This document shows, piece by piece, positions 1-8,065 of a stretch of DNA of 64,000 nt; the first letter of the stretch is position 1, and each line of letters opens with the position of its first letter. The DNA is taken from contig NZ_JACHGV010000002.1 of the NCBI RefSeq assembly GCF_014202475.1, positions 434,001 through 498,000 of the forward strand, written 5' to 3'. Below the pieces are notes generated by a model. That model was given only the letters and a program-made list of their open reading frames with translations. It had not been told where the DNA came from and did no database searches. Origin of the DNA: Streptomyces paradoxus (GTDB lineage Bacteria > Actinomycetota > Actinomycetes > Streptomycetales > Streptomycetaceae). Both the position numbers and the translations under genes were made by a program.

Positions 1-190
1 GCATCTCGTTGTGGCCCATGCCGTAGAAATCGCCGGTGTCGAGCAGGGTGACGCCCGCTTCGAGCGCCGCGTGGAGGGTCGCGATGGACTCGGCCCGGTC
101 GGCCCCGCCGTACAGGGCGGACATGCCCATGCAGCCGAGACCGAGGGCGGAGACCTGGGGGCCGGTGGTTCCGAGGGGGCGGGTTCGCAT
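1..190 (-). CDS. Aldo/keto reductase, N-terminal part (cut by window edge)
   Basis: The reverse strand encodes the first ~63 residues of an aldo/keto reductase, an NADPH-dependent (beta/alpha)8 oxidoreductase of cytoplasmic carbonyl metabolism. Visible are the family opening (RPLGTTG, then LGLGCMGMS) and the catalytic aspartate/tyrosine segment (LLDTGDFYG). The rest lies left of the window. The ATG at 190 is chosen because GGAGGG sits about 7 bases before it; the ATG at 196 would be only 1-2 bases from that ribosome site. A perfect inverted repeat lies 30-50 bp upstream (see 220-241). The substrate cannot be deduced. Confidence 0.9.
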   Translation of the reverse strand, partial: MRTRPLGTTGPQVSALGLGCMGMSALYGGADRAESIATLHAALEAGVTLLDTGDFYGMGHNEM

Positions 191-219
191 CGTCATGCCC
201 TCCACCTTGCCATGACGGA

Positions 220-241
220 TGACAGATTTCAATATCTGTCA
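220..241. promoter_or_regulatory. Perfect 8-6-8 inverted repeat upstream of the aldo/keto reductase
   Basis: TGACAGAT, six bases, then ATCTGTCA form a perfect dyad ending 30 bp before the reductase start. Its AT-rich centre is the only such stretch nearby, so the promoter -10 probably overlaps it. This looks like the operator of a dimeric regulator (TetR-, HxlR- or MerR-like). No such regulator gene lies inside the window; it may lie to the left. The site is seen directly; its role is inferred. Confidence 0.6.
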
Positions 242-303
242 GTCGATACTTGTCAGCCCCTTTCGGCACTCGGCTGCGTCTCGGTCCCGCCCGCCGTCCG
301 CGG

Positions 304-921
304 CTACCGCGCCGTGAGCGCCAGCTTCGCCCCCAGCGCCACGAAGGACCCCGCGAAGCCCCGCCGCAGCCAGGCCGTCACCCGCGGCCGGTCCACGACA
401 TGCCGGCGCACCGACGCGGCCAGCACCCCGTACGCGGCGAACACGACGAAGGTCGCCAGCATGAAGACCCCGCCGAGCCCCGCCATCCGCAGCACCGCGT
501 GCGGCTCCCCGGGGCCGACGAACTGCGGCAGGAACGCGAAGAAGAAGATCGTCAGCTTCGGGTTCAGGATGTTGATCAGCACCCCGCGCACGATCACCCG
601 CCGCGCCGGCATCTCCCGGGCCGCCTCCCCCTCCTCCACCACGAGAGCCTCCTTGTCCCGCACCGTCGCCCACGCCATGTACAGCAGGTAGGCGACGCCC
701 GCGTACTTCAGCACCTGGAACGCGGTCGCGCTCGCGTGCAGCAGCGCGGCCACGCCGGTGACCGTGGCCAGCAGGTGCGGCACGATCCCGAGCGTGCAGC
801 CGACGGCCGCGACGACGCTCGCGCGCCGCCCCCGGGAGAGCGCGGCAGCGAGGGTGTAGACGACGCCGGTGCCCGGCGTGGCGACGACGACGAGGGTGGT
901 CAGCAGGAACGCGATGCTCAT
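304..921 (-). CDS. LysE/RhtB-family amino-acid exporter
   Basis: A 205-residue hydrophobic protein of the LysE translocator family, small membrane proteins of about six helices that export amino acids or related solutes. The first helix carries the family signature (FLLTTLVVVATPGTGVVY, a proline/glycine-rich exporter motif), and the second conserved block includes ILNPKLTIFFFAFLPQF. The chosen start begins MSIAF; an in-frame start 42 bases further upstream would add a non-hydrophobic tail. It is divergent from the endonuclease-like gene at 1134. The upstream gap holds a 12-bp direct repeat (954-989). The exported compound is unknown. Confidence 0.9.
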   Translation of the reverse strand: MSIAFLLTTLVVVATPGTGVVYTLAAALSRGRRASVVAAVGCTLGIVPHLLATVTGVAALLHASATAFQVLKYAGVAYLLYMAWATVRDKEALVVEEGEAAREMPARRVIVRGVLINILNPKLTIFFFAFLPQFVGPGEPHAVLRMAGLGGVFMLATFVVFAAYGVLAASVRRHVVDRPRVTAWLRRGFAGSFVALGAKLALTAR

Positions 922-953
922 GCCGTCACCCTGGCGCGGTCCCCGCCCCGGCA

Positions 954-989
954 ACAGGACCAATCGGCCCCGCCGCTACAGGACCAATC
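954..989. promoter_or_regulatory. 12-bp direct repeat, 24 bp apart, upstream of the LysE gene
   Basis: ACAGGACCAATC occurs at 954-965 and again at 978-989, about 35-70 bp upstream of the exporter start. The spacing is close to two helical turns. Direct repeats of this ATTGGTCC type recall the operators of MocR/GntR-aminotransferase regulators, but no such gene is adjacent. The repeat is seen; the role is inferred. Confidence 0.4.
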
Positions 990-1133
990 CGCCGCGCCCC
1001 AGAGACCTCAGCGCCCCCACCGGTCGACACCTTTCACACCCGCTCGGACAATGGAAGTGCCGGTGAGCGGTCTCCCCGGCGGCGCCCGCCCACCGGTCGC
1101 GCGGAACTCCTGCGCCGCCCGAGGGAGCACGCC

Positions 1134-2237
1134 ATGACGATCCGTATCGCCACCTTCAACACGGAGAACCTCTTCCGCCGCCCCAAGGTCTTCCGCCTCC
1201 CGGGCGACAAGCAGCGCCGCGAGATCCTCGGTGACTACGCCGAGCTGGTCTCCCTCCTGGAGCGGGAGACCTACGACGACGACACCAAGACCCGCATCGC
1301 CGCGCTCCTCAAGAAGTACCGGGTGCACGACTCGCGCACGGACCGGCCCTTCTTCGTCAACGAGACGCGCGGCCAGGGCACGTTGTTCAAGACGAAGGGC
1401 GGCGGCGAGCACGTCAGCTTCGAGATCGTCGCCAAGGGCCGCCAGGGGTGGACGGGCTGGGTGGACCTCGTCCGTGACGACCTCGACTGGGAGGTCGTCC
1501 ACAACACCGGCCGGGTGGTCGCCGAGGTCGACGCCGACATCCTGCTCACGGTGGAGGTGGAGGACCGCACGACCCTGCGCCGCTTCAACCAACAGGTGCT
1601 GGGTGCCGATCTGAAGAAGACGCCGTACCCGTACGACCTGGTGATCGACGGCAACGACCCGCGCGGCATCGACGTGGGGATCCTCAGCCGCCACCCGGTC
1701 ACGTCCATGCGGTCGCACGTGTTCGACCCCGACCCGGACCGCCCGGGCGCGTACCTCTTCAGCCGGGACTGCCCCGAGTACGAGATCCAGATCGGCAGCA
1801 CGCCGCTGTGGCTGCTCGGCAATCACCTCAAGAGCCAGAGCGGCGACGACCCGGAGCTGCGCATCGCCCAGGCGCGGCGGGTGGCGTCGATCTACCAGAC
1901 CGCCCTGGAGCGTTCGCCGTACGTCGTGGTCGCCGGAGACCTCAACGACGAGCCGTCCAGCGAGGCGATCCGGGCCCTGACGGACACGGGGCTGCGGGAC
2001 GTGATGAGCCACCCGTCCTACCGGGGCGCCCCGGGCACCCACGGCACGGGCAACGACGAGAGCCAGAAGCTCGACTACGTGATGCTGCCGCCGCCGCTGT
2101 GGGAGCAGGTGCAGCACGTGGACGTGGAACGCCGGGGCGTCTGGGCGCCGTCCGCCGTCAAGTCCTTCGACACCGTCACCTCGAAGTGGAACCGCGCCTC
2201 GGACCACGCGGCGGTCTACGTCGACCTGGACCTGTGA
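1134..2237 (+). CDS. Endonuclease/exonuclease/phosphatase-fold protein
   Basis: A 367-residue protein of the EEP superfamily (DNase I/exonuclease III-like metal phosphoesterases). It opens with RIATFNTENLF (metal-binding Asn and Glu). It has the central GIDVGILSR block near 180, a LLGNHLKS strand-His near 230, VVAGDLNDEP near 269 (catalytic Asp/Asn) and the terminal SDHAAVYVDL near 357 with the catalytic Asp-His pair, so all usual catalytic motifs are present. There is no signal peptide, so it is probably cytoplasmic. A purine-rich ribosome site precedes the ATG. It converges on glyS, and both end at a shared hairpin. The substrate is unknown (nucleic acid or phospholipid/inositol phosphate). 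Confidence 0.88.
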   Translation: MTIRIATFNTENLFRRPKVFRLPGDKQRREILGDYAELVSLLERETYDDDTKTRIAALLKKYRVHDSRTDRPFFVNETRGQGTLFKTKGGGEHVSFEIVAKGRQGWTGWVDLVRDDLDWEVVHNTGRVVAEVDADILLTVEVEDRTTLRRFNQQVLGADLKKTPYPYDLVIDGNDPRGIDVGILSRHPVTSMRSHVFDPDPDRPGAYLFSRDCPEYEIQIGSTPLWLLGNHLKSQSGDDPELRIAQARRVASIYQTALERSPYVVVAGDLNDEPSSEAIRALTDTGLRDVMSHPSYRGAPGTHGTGNDESQKLDYVMLPPPLWEQVQHVDVERRGVWAPSAVKSFDTVTSKWNRASDHAAVYVDLDL

Positions 2238-2243
2238 AACGCG

Positions 2244-2281
2244 GTGGTGCCGGGCCCCTCCGAGGAGGAACCCGGCACCAC
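2244..2281. terminator. Bidirectional hairpin terminator between the EEP gene and glyS
   Basis: A perfect 11-bp stem (GTGGTGCCGGG paired with CCCGGCACCAC) encloses a loop that itself contains CCTCC/GGAGG. It fills the gap between two convergent stop codons. It has no long U-run, as is common in Streptomyces. Confidence 0.8.
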
Positions 2282-2298
2282 GACGCTGCCAGAGGCGA

Positions 2299-3681
2299 TC
2301 AGCAGCCGATCAGGCGGGCCGCCAGGTAGCCCTCGATCTGGTCGAGGGAGACGCGCTCCTGCTTCATCGAGTCACGCTCGCGGACGGTGACCGCGTTGTC
2401 CTCCAGGGTGTCGAAGTCGACCGTCACGCAGAACGGCGTGCCGATCTCGTCCTGGCGGCGGTAGCGGCGGCCGATGGCGCCGGCGTCGTCGAACTCGATG
2501 TTCCAGTTCTGGCGGAGCGCCTGGGCGAGGCCCTTGGCCTTCGGGGACAGCTCCGGGTTGCGGGACAGCGGCAGGACCGCGACCTTCACCGGGGCGAGGC
2601 GCGGGTCGAGGCGCAGCACCGTGCGCTTCTCCATCTTGCCCTTGGCGTTGGGCGCCTCGTCCTCGATGTAGGCGTCCAGGAGGAACGCCAGCATCGCGCG
2701 GCCGACACCGGCCGCGGGCTCGATGACGTACGGCGTCCAGCGCTCGCCGGCTTCCTGGTCGAAGTAGGTGAGGTCCTGGCCGGAGGCCTTGGAGTGGGCG
2801 CCGAGGTCGTAGTCGGTGCGGTTGGCGACGCCTTCGAGCTCGCCCCACTCACTGCCGCCGAACTGGAAGCGGTACTCGATGTCGGCGGTGCGCTTGGAGT
2901 AGTGGGAGAGCTTCTCCTTCGGGTGCTCGTACCACCGCATGTTCTCCTCGCGCAGGCCCAGGCCGGTGTACCAGTTCCAGCGCTGCTCCATCCAGTACTC
3001 CTGCCACTTCTCGTCCTCGCCCGGCTTGACGAAGAACTCCATCTCCATCTGCTCGAACTCGCGGGTGCGGAAGATGAAGTTGCCGGGCGTGATCTCGTTG
3101 CGGAAGGACTTGCCCATCTGGGCGATGCCGAACGGCGGCTTGCGGCGCGAGGTGGTCTGCACCTGCGAGAAGTTGGTGAAGATGCCCTGGGCGGTCTCGG
3201 GGCGCAGGTAGGCGACGGAGCCGGAGTCCTGCGTGGGGCCGAGGTGGGTGGACAGCAGGCCCGAGAACTGCTTGGGCTCGGTGAACTGGCCCTTGTTGCC
3301 GCAGTTGGGGCAGTTGACGTCCGCCAGGCCGTTCTCCGGGGCGCGGCCCTTCTTCTCCTCGTAGGCCTCCTCCAGGTGGTCCGCGCGGAACCGCTTGTGG
3401 CAGGAGGTGCACTCGGTCAGCGGGTCCGTGAAGGTGGCGACGTGGCCGGAGGCGACCCAGACCTCGGGGGCCAGGATCACGGACGAGTCGATGCCCACGA
3501 CGTCCTCGCGCGACGTCACCATGTAGCGCCACCACTGGCGCTTGAGGTTCTCCTTGAGCTCGACACCCAGGGGGCCGTAGTCCCAAGCGGCGCGCTGACC
3601 GCCGTAGATCTCACTACAGGGGAATACGAAGCCACGGCGCTTGCTCAGGCTGACGATGGTGTCGATCTTGTCGGCGGCCAC
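2299..3681 (-). CDS. glyS: Glycyl-tRNA synthetase (single-chain, class II)
   Basis: A 460-residue homodimeric glycyl-tRNA synthetase of the eukaryote/actinobacterial type, which charges tRNA-Gly. Evidence includes the opening [17 protein letters not shown] and the class II motif 1/2 region ([24 protein letters not shown], quoted in two parts by its key residues R-E-F-E-Q). It also has a CTSC (91-94) and CPNC (124-127) zinc-ribbon pair and motif 3 near the [10 protein letters not shown] block. The C-terminal anticodon-binding domain is complete. The gene is monocistronic and divergent from znuA across ~180 bp, which also holds a GC palindrome (GGGGGCGCCCCC at 3751) in the probable leader. Length is normal for the family. 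Confidence 0.97.
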   Translation of the reverse strand: MAADKIDTIVSLSKRRGFVFPCSEIYGGQRAAWDYGPLGVELKENLKRQWWRYMVTSREDVVGIDSSVILAPEVWVASGHVATFTDPLTECTSCHKRFRADHLEEAYEEKKGRAPENGLADVNCPNCGNKGQFTEPKQFSGLLSTHLGPTQDSGSVAYLRPETAQGIFTNFSQVQTTSRRKPPFGIAQMGKSFRNEITPGNFIFRTREFEQMEMEFFVKPGEDEKWQEYWMEQRWNWYTGLGLREENMRWYEHPKEKLSHYSKRTADIEYRFQFGGSEWGELEGVANRTDYDLGAHSKASGQDLTYFDQEAGERWTPYVIEPAAGVGRAMLAFLLDAYIEDEAPNAKGKMEKRTVLRLDPRLAPVKVAVLPLSRNPELSPKAKGLAQALRQNWNIEFDDAGAIGRRYRRQDEIGTPFCVTVDFDTLEDNAVTVRERDSMKQERVSLDQIEGYLAARLIGC

Positions 3682-3828
3682 GGTGCTCTCTTCATTACGA
3701 CGACGGGCGACGAAGCGAGTTGCTTCCAGCGAATGCTTCAGGTTACCGGCGGGGGCGCCCCCTCAATCAAATCGCTCCCCCTTCGGCCGCCGCCGGCCCC
3801 TCCGGATGCCGCTGGTGGGGACCGTTTA

Positions 3829-3866
3829 TTGACAACGGTTTCCATATTTGCTGAAAATGAGTGTCA
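3829..3866 (+). promoter_or_regulatory. znuA promoter overlapped by two Zur-box-like dyads
   Basis: TTGACA (3829-3834) is followed after 18 bases by GAAAAT (3853-3858), and the ATG at 3866 begins 7 bases later, so the transcript may be leaderless. Two 15-bp dyads with a 7-1-7 layout lie here: TGACAACGGTTTCCA (3830-3844) over the -35 and TGAAAATGAGTGTCA (3852-3866) over the -10 and start. Both resemble the actinobacterial Zur box (roughly TGAAAATGATTTTCA), and centres are 22 bp apart. The zur gene is 2.7 kb downstream. Zur repression of znuA is established for Streptomyces; these exact sites are my reading. Confidence 0.75.
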
Positions 3867-4813
3867 TGAACGTACGACGACGCCTCATACCCGCCGCCCT
3901 GGCCTCCGCTCTCGGCCTCGGCGCCCTGACCGCCTGCTCCAGCGACAGCGCGGCCTCGGGCAACACGGACAAGTTCGACGTCGTCGCGTCGTTCTACCCG
4001 ATGGCGTTCCTCGCCGAGCAGATCGGCGGCGACCACGCGAACGTCACCAGCCTGACCGAGCCCGGCCAGGAGCCGCACGACCTGGAGATCAGCACCAAGC
4101 AACGGGCGCAGCTCGAAGAGGCCGACGCGGCCCTCTACCTCAAGGGTCTCCAGCCCGCGGTCGACGAGGCCGTCGGCCAGACGGGCATCAAGACCAAGAT
4201 CGACGCGGCCACGCTGACCCACCTGGAGGACCACGGTACCGGCGGCCACGCCCACGAGGGTGAGGAGGGCCACGCCGAGGAGGAGGAGCACGGCCGCGAC
4301 CCGCACGTCTGGCTCGACCCGGTGAGGTACGCCGAGATCGCCCAGGGTGTCGGCAAGGCCTTCGAGAAGGCCGACCCGGACCACGCCGCCGACTACAAGA
4401 AGAACACCGCGGCCCTGGTCACGAAGCTGAAGGGCCTGGACAGCGACTTCGAGAACGGCCTGAAGAACAGCAAGTCCAAGGTCTTCTTCACCAACCACGC
4501 CGCCTTCGGCTACCTCGCCGAGCGCTACGGCCTCACCCAGGAGGCCATCTCCGGCATCGACCCCGAGAGCGAGCCCAGCGGCGCCCGGGTCCGGGAGCTC
4601 CAGCAGGAGGCCAAGGCCGACGGCGTCACCACCGTCTTCTACGAGACACTGGTATCCGACAAGACCGCGAAGACCCTCGCCCGGGACGCGAACCTGAAGA
4701 CGGACGTCCTCGATCCGCTGGAGGGCATCACCGGCAAGTCCCGCGGCGACGACTACTTCCAGGTCATGGAAGCCAACCTCAAGGCCCTTCAGGCGGCCCT
4801 GGGAGCCAAGTGA
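3866..4813 (+). CDS. znuA: Zinc ABC transporter substrate-binding lipoprotein
   Basis: A 315-residue cluster A-I metal-binding protein that captures zinc outside the membrane and hands it to ZnuB. A lipoprotein signal peptide ends at LTAC near residue 27. The mature part begins VVASFYPMAF, and a long His/Glu/Asp-rich loop follows (HLEDHGTGGHAHEGEEGHAE region, residues ~115-145) just before DPHVWLDP. Such a loop is typical of zinc rather than manganese binders. Other family blocks are NHAAFGYLAERYGL and the GIDPESEPS segment. Starts at 3857 and 3866 are both possible; 3866 fits the promoter spacing. It is the first gene of znuA-znuC-znuB, with 20 bases to the next start. Confidence 0.93.
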   Translation: MNVRRRLIPAALASALGLGALTACSSDSAASGNTDKFDVVASFYPMAFLAEQIGGDHANVTSLTEPGQEPHDLEISTKQRAQLEEADAALYLKGLQPAVDEAVGQTGIKTKIDAATLTHLEDHGTGGHAHEGEEGHAEEEEHGRDPHVWLDPVRYAEIAQGVGKAFEKADPDHAADYKKNTAALVTKLKGLDSDFENGLKNSKSKVFFTNHAAFGYLAERYGLTQEAISGIDPESEPSGARVRELQQEAKADGVTTVFYETLVSDKTAKTLARDANLKTDVLDPLEGITGKSRGDDYFQVMEANLKALQAALGAK

Positions 4814-4833
4814 CACACCCATCGGAGGACGGC

Positions 4834-5601
4834 ATGACCGAGCCCGTCGTATCCCTGCGCGGGGTCCGCGCCGACCTGGGCTCGCGCCCCGTGCTGCGCG
4901 GCATCGACCTCACCGTGCGCCACGGCGAGGTCGTCGCCCTGCTCGGCGCGAACGGCTCGGGCAAGTCGACGGCCGTGCGCAGCATCATCGGCCAGGTGCA
5001 GACCGGCGCCGGCGAGATCCGGCTGTTCGGCACGGACCGCAGGCGCTTCCGTGACTGGCACCGCGTGGGCTACGTCCCGCAGCGCACCACGGCCGCGGGC
5101 GGCGTGCCCGCCACGGTGACCGAGGTGGTCTCCTCCGGCCGCCTGTCCCGGGCCCGCTTCGGCGTGCTGCGCAAGGCCGACCACGCGGCCGTACGACGTG
5201 CCCTGGACCTCGTCGGCATGGCCGACCGGGCCAAGGACTCGGTCGACGCCCTCTCCGGCGGCCAGCACCAGCGCGTCCTCATCGCCCGCGCGCTCGCCTC
5301 CGAACCCGAGCTGCTGATCATGGACGAGCCGATGGCGGGCGTCGACCTGGCCAGCCAGGAGGTCCTCGCGCACACCCTGCGGGAGCAGGTCGGCCAGGGC
5401 ACGACCGTGCTGCTCGTGCTGCACGAACTGGGCCCCCTGGAGCCCCTCATCGACCGGGCGGTCGTCCTGCGCGACGGCTGCGTCGTCCACGACGGGCCGC
5501 CCCCGAAGGCCGTCGGACAGCACGCCCTGCCCGGCCACGACCACGTACACCCGCACGCGCCGGCGGGCGCCGAACCGATCCGCACGGGACTGCTGAGCTG
5601 A
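4834..5601 (+). CDS. znuC: Zinc ABC transporter ATP-binding protein
   Basis: A 255-residue ABC ATPase energising zinc import. It has Walker A GANGSGKST (38-46), Q-loop VPQR near 81, signature LSGGQ (140-144) and Walker B LLIMDEP (160-166). The H-loop appears as LLVLHEL near 199. The C-terminal tail is unusually histidine-rich (HALPGHDHVHPHAP), which may bind zinc and give feedback; that is inference. The ATG at 4834 has GGAGG about 6 bases upstream; the in-frame GTG at 4810 overlaps znuA and lacks one. Its stop overlaps the znuB start by one base (TGATG), so translation is probably coupled. Confidence 0.94.
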   Translation: MTEPVVSLRGVRADLGSRPVLRGIDLTVRHGEVVALLGANGSGKSTAVRSIIGQVQTGAGEIRLFGTDRRRFRDWHRVGYVPQRTTAAGGVPATVTEVVSSGRLSRARFGVLRKADHAAVRRALDLVGMADRAKDSVDALSGGQHQRVLIARALASEPELLIMDEPMAGVDLASQEVLAHTLREQVGQGTTVLLVLHELGPLEPLIDRAVVLRDGCVVHDGPPPKAVGQHALPGHDHVHPHAPAGAEPIRTGLLS

Positions 5602-6503
5602 TGGACTTCCTCGACTACGCCTTCATGCAGCGGGCCCTGCTCGCCGCCGTCCTGGTCGGCATCACCGCCCCCGCCGTCGGCATCTATCTGGTCCAGCGCC
5701 GCCAGGCCCTGATGGGCGACGGCATCGGCCACGTGGCGATGACCGGCGTCGGCCTCGGATTCCTGCTGACCTGGTCCCCGGTGTGGACGGCGGCCCTCGT
5801 CTCGATCCTCGGCGCGGTCCTCATGGAGCTGATCCGCTGGTACGGCAAGACCCGCGGCGACATCGCCCTCGCGATGCTGTTCTACGGCGGCATGGCCGGC
5901 GGTGTGATGTTCATCAACCTCGCGCCCACCGGCTCCAACGCCAACCTGACGTCGTACCTGTTCGGCTCGCTGTCGACGGTGTCCCAGTCGGACGTCACGG
6001 CGATCTGCGTCCTCGCCGCCTTCGTCGTGCTGGTCACCCTCGGCCTGCGGCGGCAGCTGTTCGCGGTCAGCCAGGACGAGGAGTTCGCCCGGGTGACGGG
6101 CCTGCCGGTGCGCGTGCTGAACCTGCTGACGGCGGTCACCGCGGCCGTCACGGTGACGGTGGCGATGCGCGTGGTCGGGCTGCTGCTGGTCAGCGCACTG
6201 ATGGTGGTTCCCGTCGCGGCCGCCCAGCAGATCGGCCGCAGCTTCGCGGCCACCTTCGTGATCGCCGTGGCCATCGGCGTGAGCGTGACGCTCGGCGGTA
6301 CGGTCACCTCGTACTACCAGGACGTCCCGCCCGGCGCGACGATCGTGCTGCTGACCATCGGCGCGTTCATCGTGCTGACGGCGCTCGCGGCCCCGCTGGC
6401 GCGCCGCCGCGCCCGCGCCGCGGCGGGCGGGGACACGACGGCCGACCCCGCCGAGTGCGCGATTCCGGGCAGCCGGGCGGCGGCCGACGAAGTCGGCGTC
6501 TGA
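5601..6503 (+). CDS. znuB: Zinc ABC transporter permease
   Basis: A 300-residue integral membrane protein of the ABC-3 (ZnuB/MntB) permease family with about eight to nine hydrophobic segments. It opens MDFLDYAFMQRALLAAVLVG and contains the family blocks LVQRRQALMGDGIGH, YLFGSLSTVS and LLLVSALMVVPVAAA. The C-terminal tail (after the RRRARAAAG stretch) is polar and probably cytoplasmic. It forms the membrane channel with ZnuC on the inside and ZnuA outside. It is last in the operon; zur starts 58 bp downstream. Confidence 0.94.
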   Translation: MDFLDYAFMQRALLAAVLVGITAPAVGIYLVQRRQALMGDGIGHVAMTGVGLGFLLTWSPVWTAALVSILGAVLMELIRWYGKTRGDIALAMLFYGGMAGGVMFINLAPTGSNANLTSYLFGSLSTVSQSDVTAICVLAAFVVLVTLGLRRQLFAVSQDEEFARVTGLPVRVLNLLTAVTAAVTVTVAMRVVGLLLVSALMVVPVAAAQQIGRSFAATFVIAVAIGVSVTLGGTVTSYYQDVPPGATIVLLTIGAFIVLTALAAPLARRRARAAAGGDTTADPAECAIPGSRAAADEVGV

Positions 6504-6561
6504 CCGCCCCCGCCCCGGGCTGGCACAATGGCCCGGGCAAGGCAGACGTGAGGAGGCAACG

Positions 6562-6981
6562 GTGACGACCGCTGGACCGTCCGTGAAGGGCCGCGCCACC
6601 AAGCAGCGGGCCGCTGTGGCGGCGGCCCTGCAGGAGGTCGACGAGTTCCGCAGCGCGCAGGAACTGCACGACATGCTCAAGCACAAGGGCGACTCGGTCG
6701 GGCTCACCACGGTCTACCGCACCCTGCAGTCCCTCGCCGACGCCGGTGAGGTCGACGTCCTGCGGACCGCCGACGGCGAGTCCGTCTACCGCCGCTGCTC
6801 CACGGACGACCATCACCATCACCTCGTGTGCCGGAGCTGCGGCAAGGCCGTCGAGGTCGAGGGGCCGGCCGTGGAGAAGTGGGCCGAGTCCATCGCGGCG
6901 GAGCACGGGTATGTGAACGTGGCTCATACGGTGGAGATCTTCGGGACCTGCGCGGACTGTGCGGGGGCCTCCGGCGGTTGA
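6562..6981 (+). CDS. zur: Zinc uptake regulator Zur (Fur family)
   Basis: A 139-residue Fur-family repressor. It has an N-terminal winged helix (KQRAAVAAALQEVDEFRSAQ, then VGLTTVYRTLQSLADAG as recognition region). The metal/dimer domain has an HHHH run (84-87), CRSC (C90, C93) and a C-terminal CADC (C130, C133) that would hold the structural zinc. With zinc bound it represses zinc uptake genes such as znuABC, ribosomal-protein paralogues and siderophore genes in Streptomyces (established family knowledge). It starts with GTG behind AGGAGGCAAC. It is co-directional and 58 bp from znuB, so it may be partly co-transcribed and thereby autoregulated. Confidence 0.95.
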   Translation: MTTAGPSVKGRATKQRAAVAAALQEVDEFRSAQELHDMLKHKGDSVGLTTVYRTLQSLADAGEVDVLRTADGESVYRRCSTDDHHHHLVCRSCGKAVEVEGPAVEKWAESIAAEHGYVNVAHTVEIFGTCADCAGASGG

Positions 6982-7014
6982 GCCGTTGATCGCCGTGGGG
7001 GTGGCGCAGTTCGT

Positions 7015-7090
7015 CGGCTGCGGCTGGATCGTGGCTGGTCGCGCCCCGCGGCGGAGCCGCACATCAACACAGCCCCGCGCCCTTTGGGCA
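7015..7090. repeat. Dispersed Streptomyces intergenic element, copy 1
   Basis: The sequence contains GTGGCTGGTCGCGCC (7031-7045), then CCCGCGGCGGAGCCGC and AGCCCCGCGCCCTTTGGGC. The same two anchor blocks occur at 45681-45726. I recall near-identical stretches between genes throughout Streptomyces chromosomes. Internal GC-rich dyads (for example GGGC/GCCC around CCCTTTGGG) allow folding, so it may act as terminator of zur or uppS. Otherwise the 185-bp gap between zur and uppS holds nothing I can support. Confidence 0.6.
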
Positions 7091-7166
7091 GGCCAGGATC
7101 ACGGTGCGGCTGACCGCCGCCGCGGCCCGGCTGCCGCCGGAGGCGATGCCGGGCCGCGCACGCGCG

Positions 7167-8000
7167 TTACGGCTGCTCGCCCTCCATGGCCAGCAGTTCC
7201 TCGTTCGGCACGGCCCCGCCGAAGCGCCGGTCCCGTGCGGCGAACTCCAGGCAGGCCCGCCACAGGTCACGCCGGTCGAAGTCCGGCCACAGCACGTCCT
7301 GGAAGACCATCTCGGCGTAGGCGCTCTGCCAGATCAGGTAGTTCGAGGTGCGCTGCTCACCGCTGGGCCGCAGGAACAGGTCCACGTCCGGCATGTCCGG
7401 GTAGTACAGGTACTTCGCGAAGGTCTTCTCGCTGACCTTGGACGGGTCGAGCTTGCCGCTCCTCACGTCCTCCGCCATGGCCTTGGCGGCGTCGGCGATC
7501 TCGGCCCGGCCGCCGTAGTTCATGCAGAAGTACAGGGTCAGCCGGTCGTTGTCCTTGGTCTGCTCCTGGGCGACCTGGAGCTCCTTGGCGACCGAGCGCC
7601 ACAGCTTGGGCATACGGCCCACCCAGCGCACCCGGATGCCCAGCTCGTCGAGCTGGTCGCGGGTCTTGCGGATGAAGTCCCGGTTGAAGTTCATCAGGAA
7701 GCGCACCTCGTCGGGCGAACGCTTCCAGTTCTCGGTGGAGAAGGCGTACAGCGAGATGGCGCCCACGCCCATCTCGATGGCGCCCTGGAGCACGTCCAGC
7801 ACGCGCTCGGCGCCGACCTTGTGCCCTTCGGTGCGCGGCAGGCCCCGGTCCTTGGCCCAGCGGCCGTTGCCGTCCATGACGATCGCCACATGCTGCGGTA
7901 CGAACTCCCCGGGAACCTTCGGGGGCCGCGCGCCGGACGGGTGCGGCTCCGGCGTCCTGTACTCCCGGCGCTGGCGCCCCAGGATCCCGCGTACGGCCAT
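7167..8000 (-). CDS. uppS: Isoprenyl transferase (undecaprenyl/polyprenyl diphosphate synthase)
   Basis: A 277-residue cis-prenyltransferase that elongates farnesyl diphosphate with isopentenyl diphosphate to the C55 carrier lipid for cell-wall synthesis. Diagnostic motifs are [12 protein letters not shown] with catalytic Asp43, RTEGHKVG, the [10 protein letters not shown] block, [13 protein letters not shown], and [20 protein letters not shown] near the C-terminus with the substrate-binding Arg/Ser. The start (MAVRG) gives a ~35-residue basic N-terminal extension typical of actinobacteria; longer in-frame readings run into recO. It lies downstream of recO in the same direction with a 65-bp gap. 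Confidence 0.95.
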   Translation of the reverse strand: MAVRGILGRQRREYRTPEPHPSGARPPKVPGEFVPQHVAIVMDGNGRWAKDRGLPRTEGHKVGAERVLDVLQGAIEMGVGAISLYAFSTENWKRSPDEVRFLMNFNRDFIRKTRDQLDELGIRVRWVGRMPKLWRSVAKELQVAQEQTKDNDRLTLYFCMNYGGRAEIADAAKAMAEDVRSGKLDPSKVSEKTFAKYLYYPDMPDVDLFLRPSGEQRTSNYLIWQSAYAEMVFQDVLWPDFDRRDLWRACLEFAARDRRFGGAVPNEELLAMEGEQP

Positions 8001-8065
8001 GTGTTTCTCGTCTCCTCGTGCTCGCTTGCTCTGTTTTCCGCTGCTCGCGATGTCCGCTGCTCGCG

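Noticed and set aside
3751..3762. GGGGGCGCCCCC palindrome in the glyS leader as a T-box or riboswitch
   Set aside because: No T-box conserved elements are visible, and short GC palindromes are common at this base composition.
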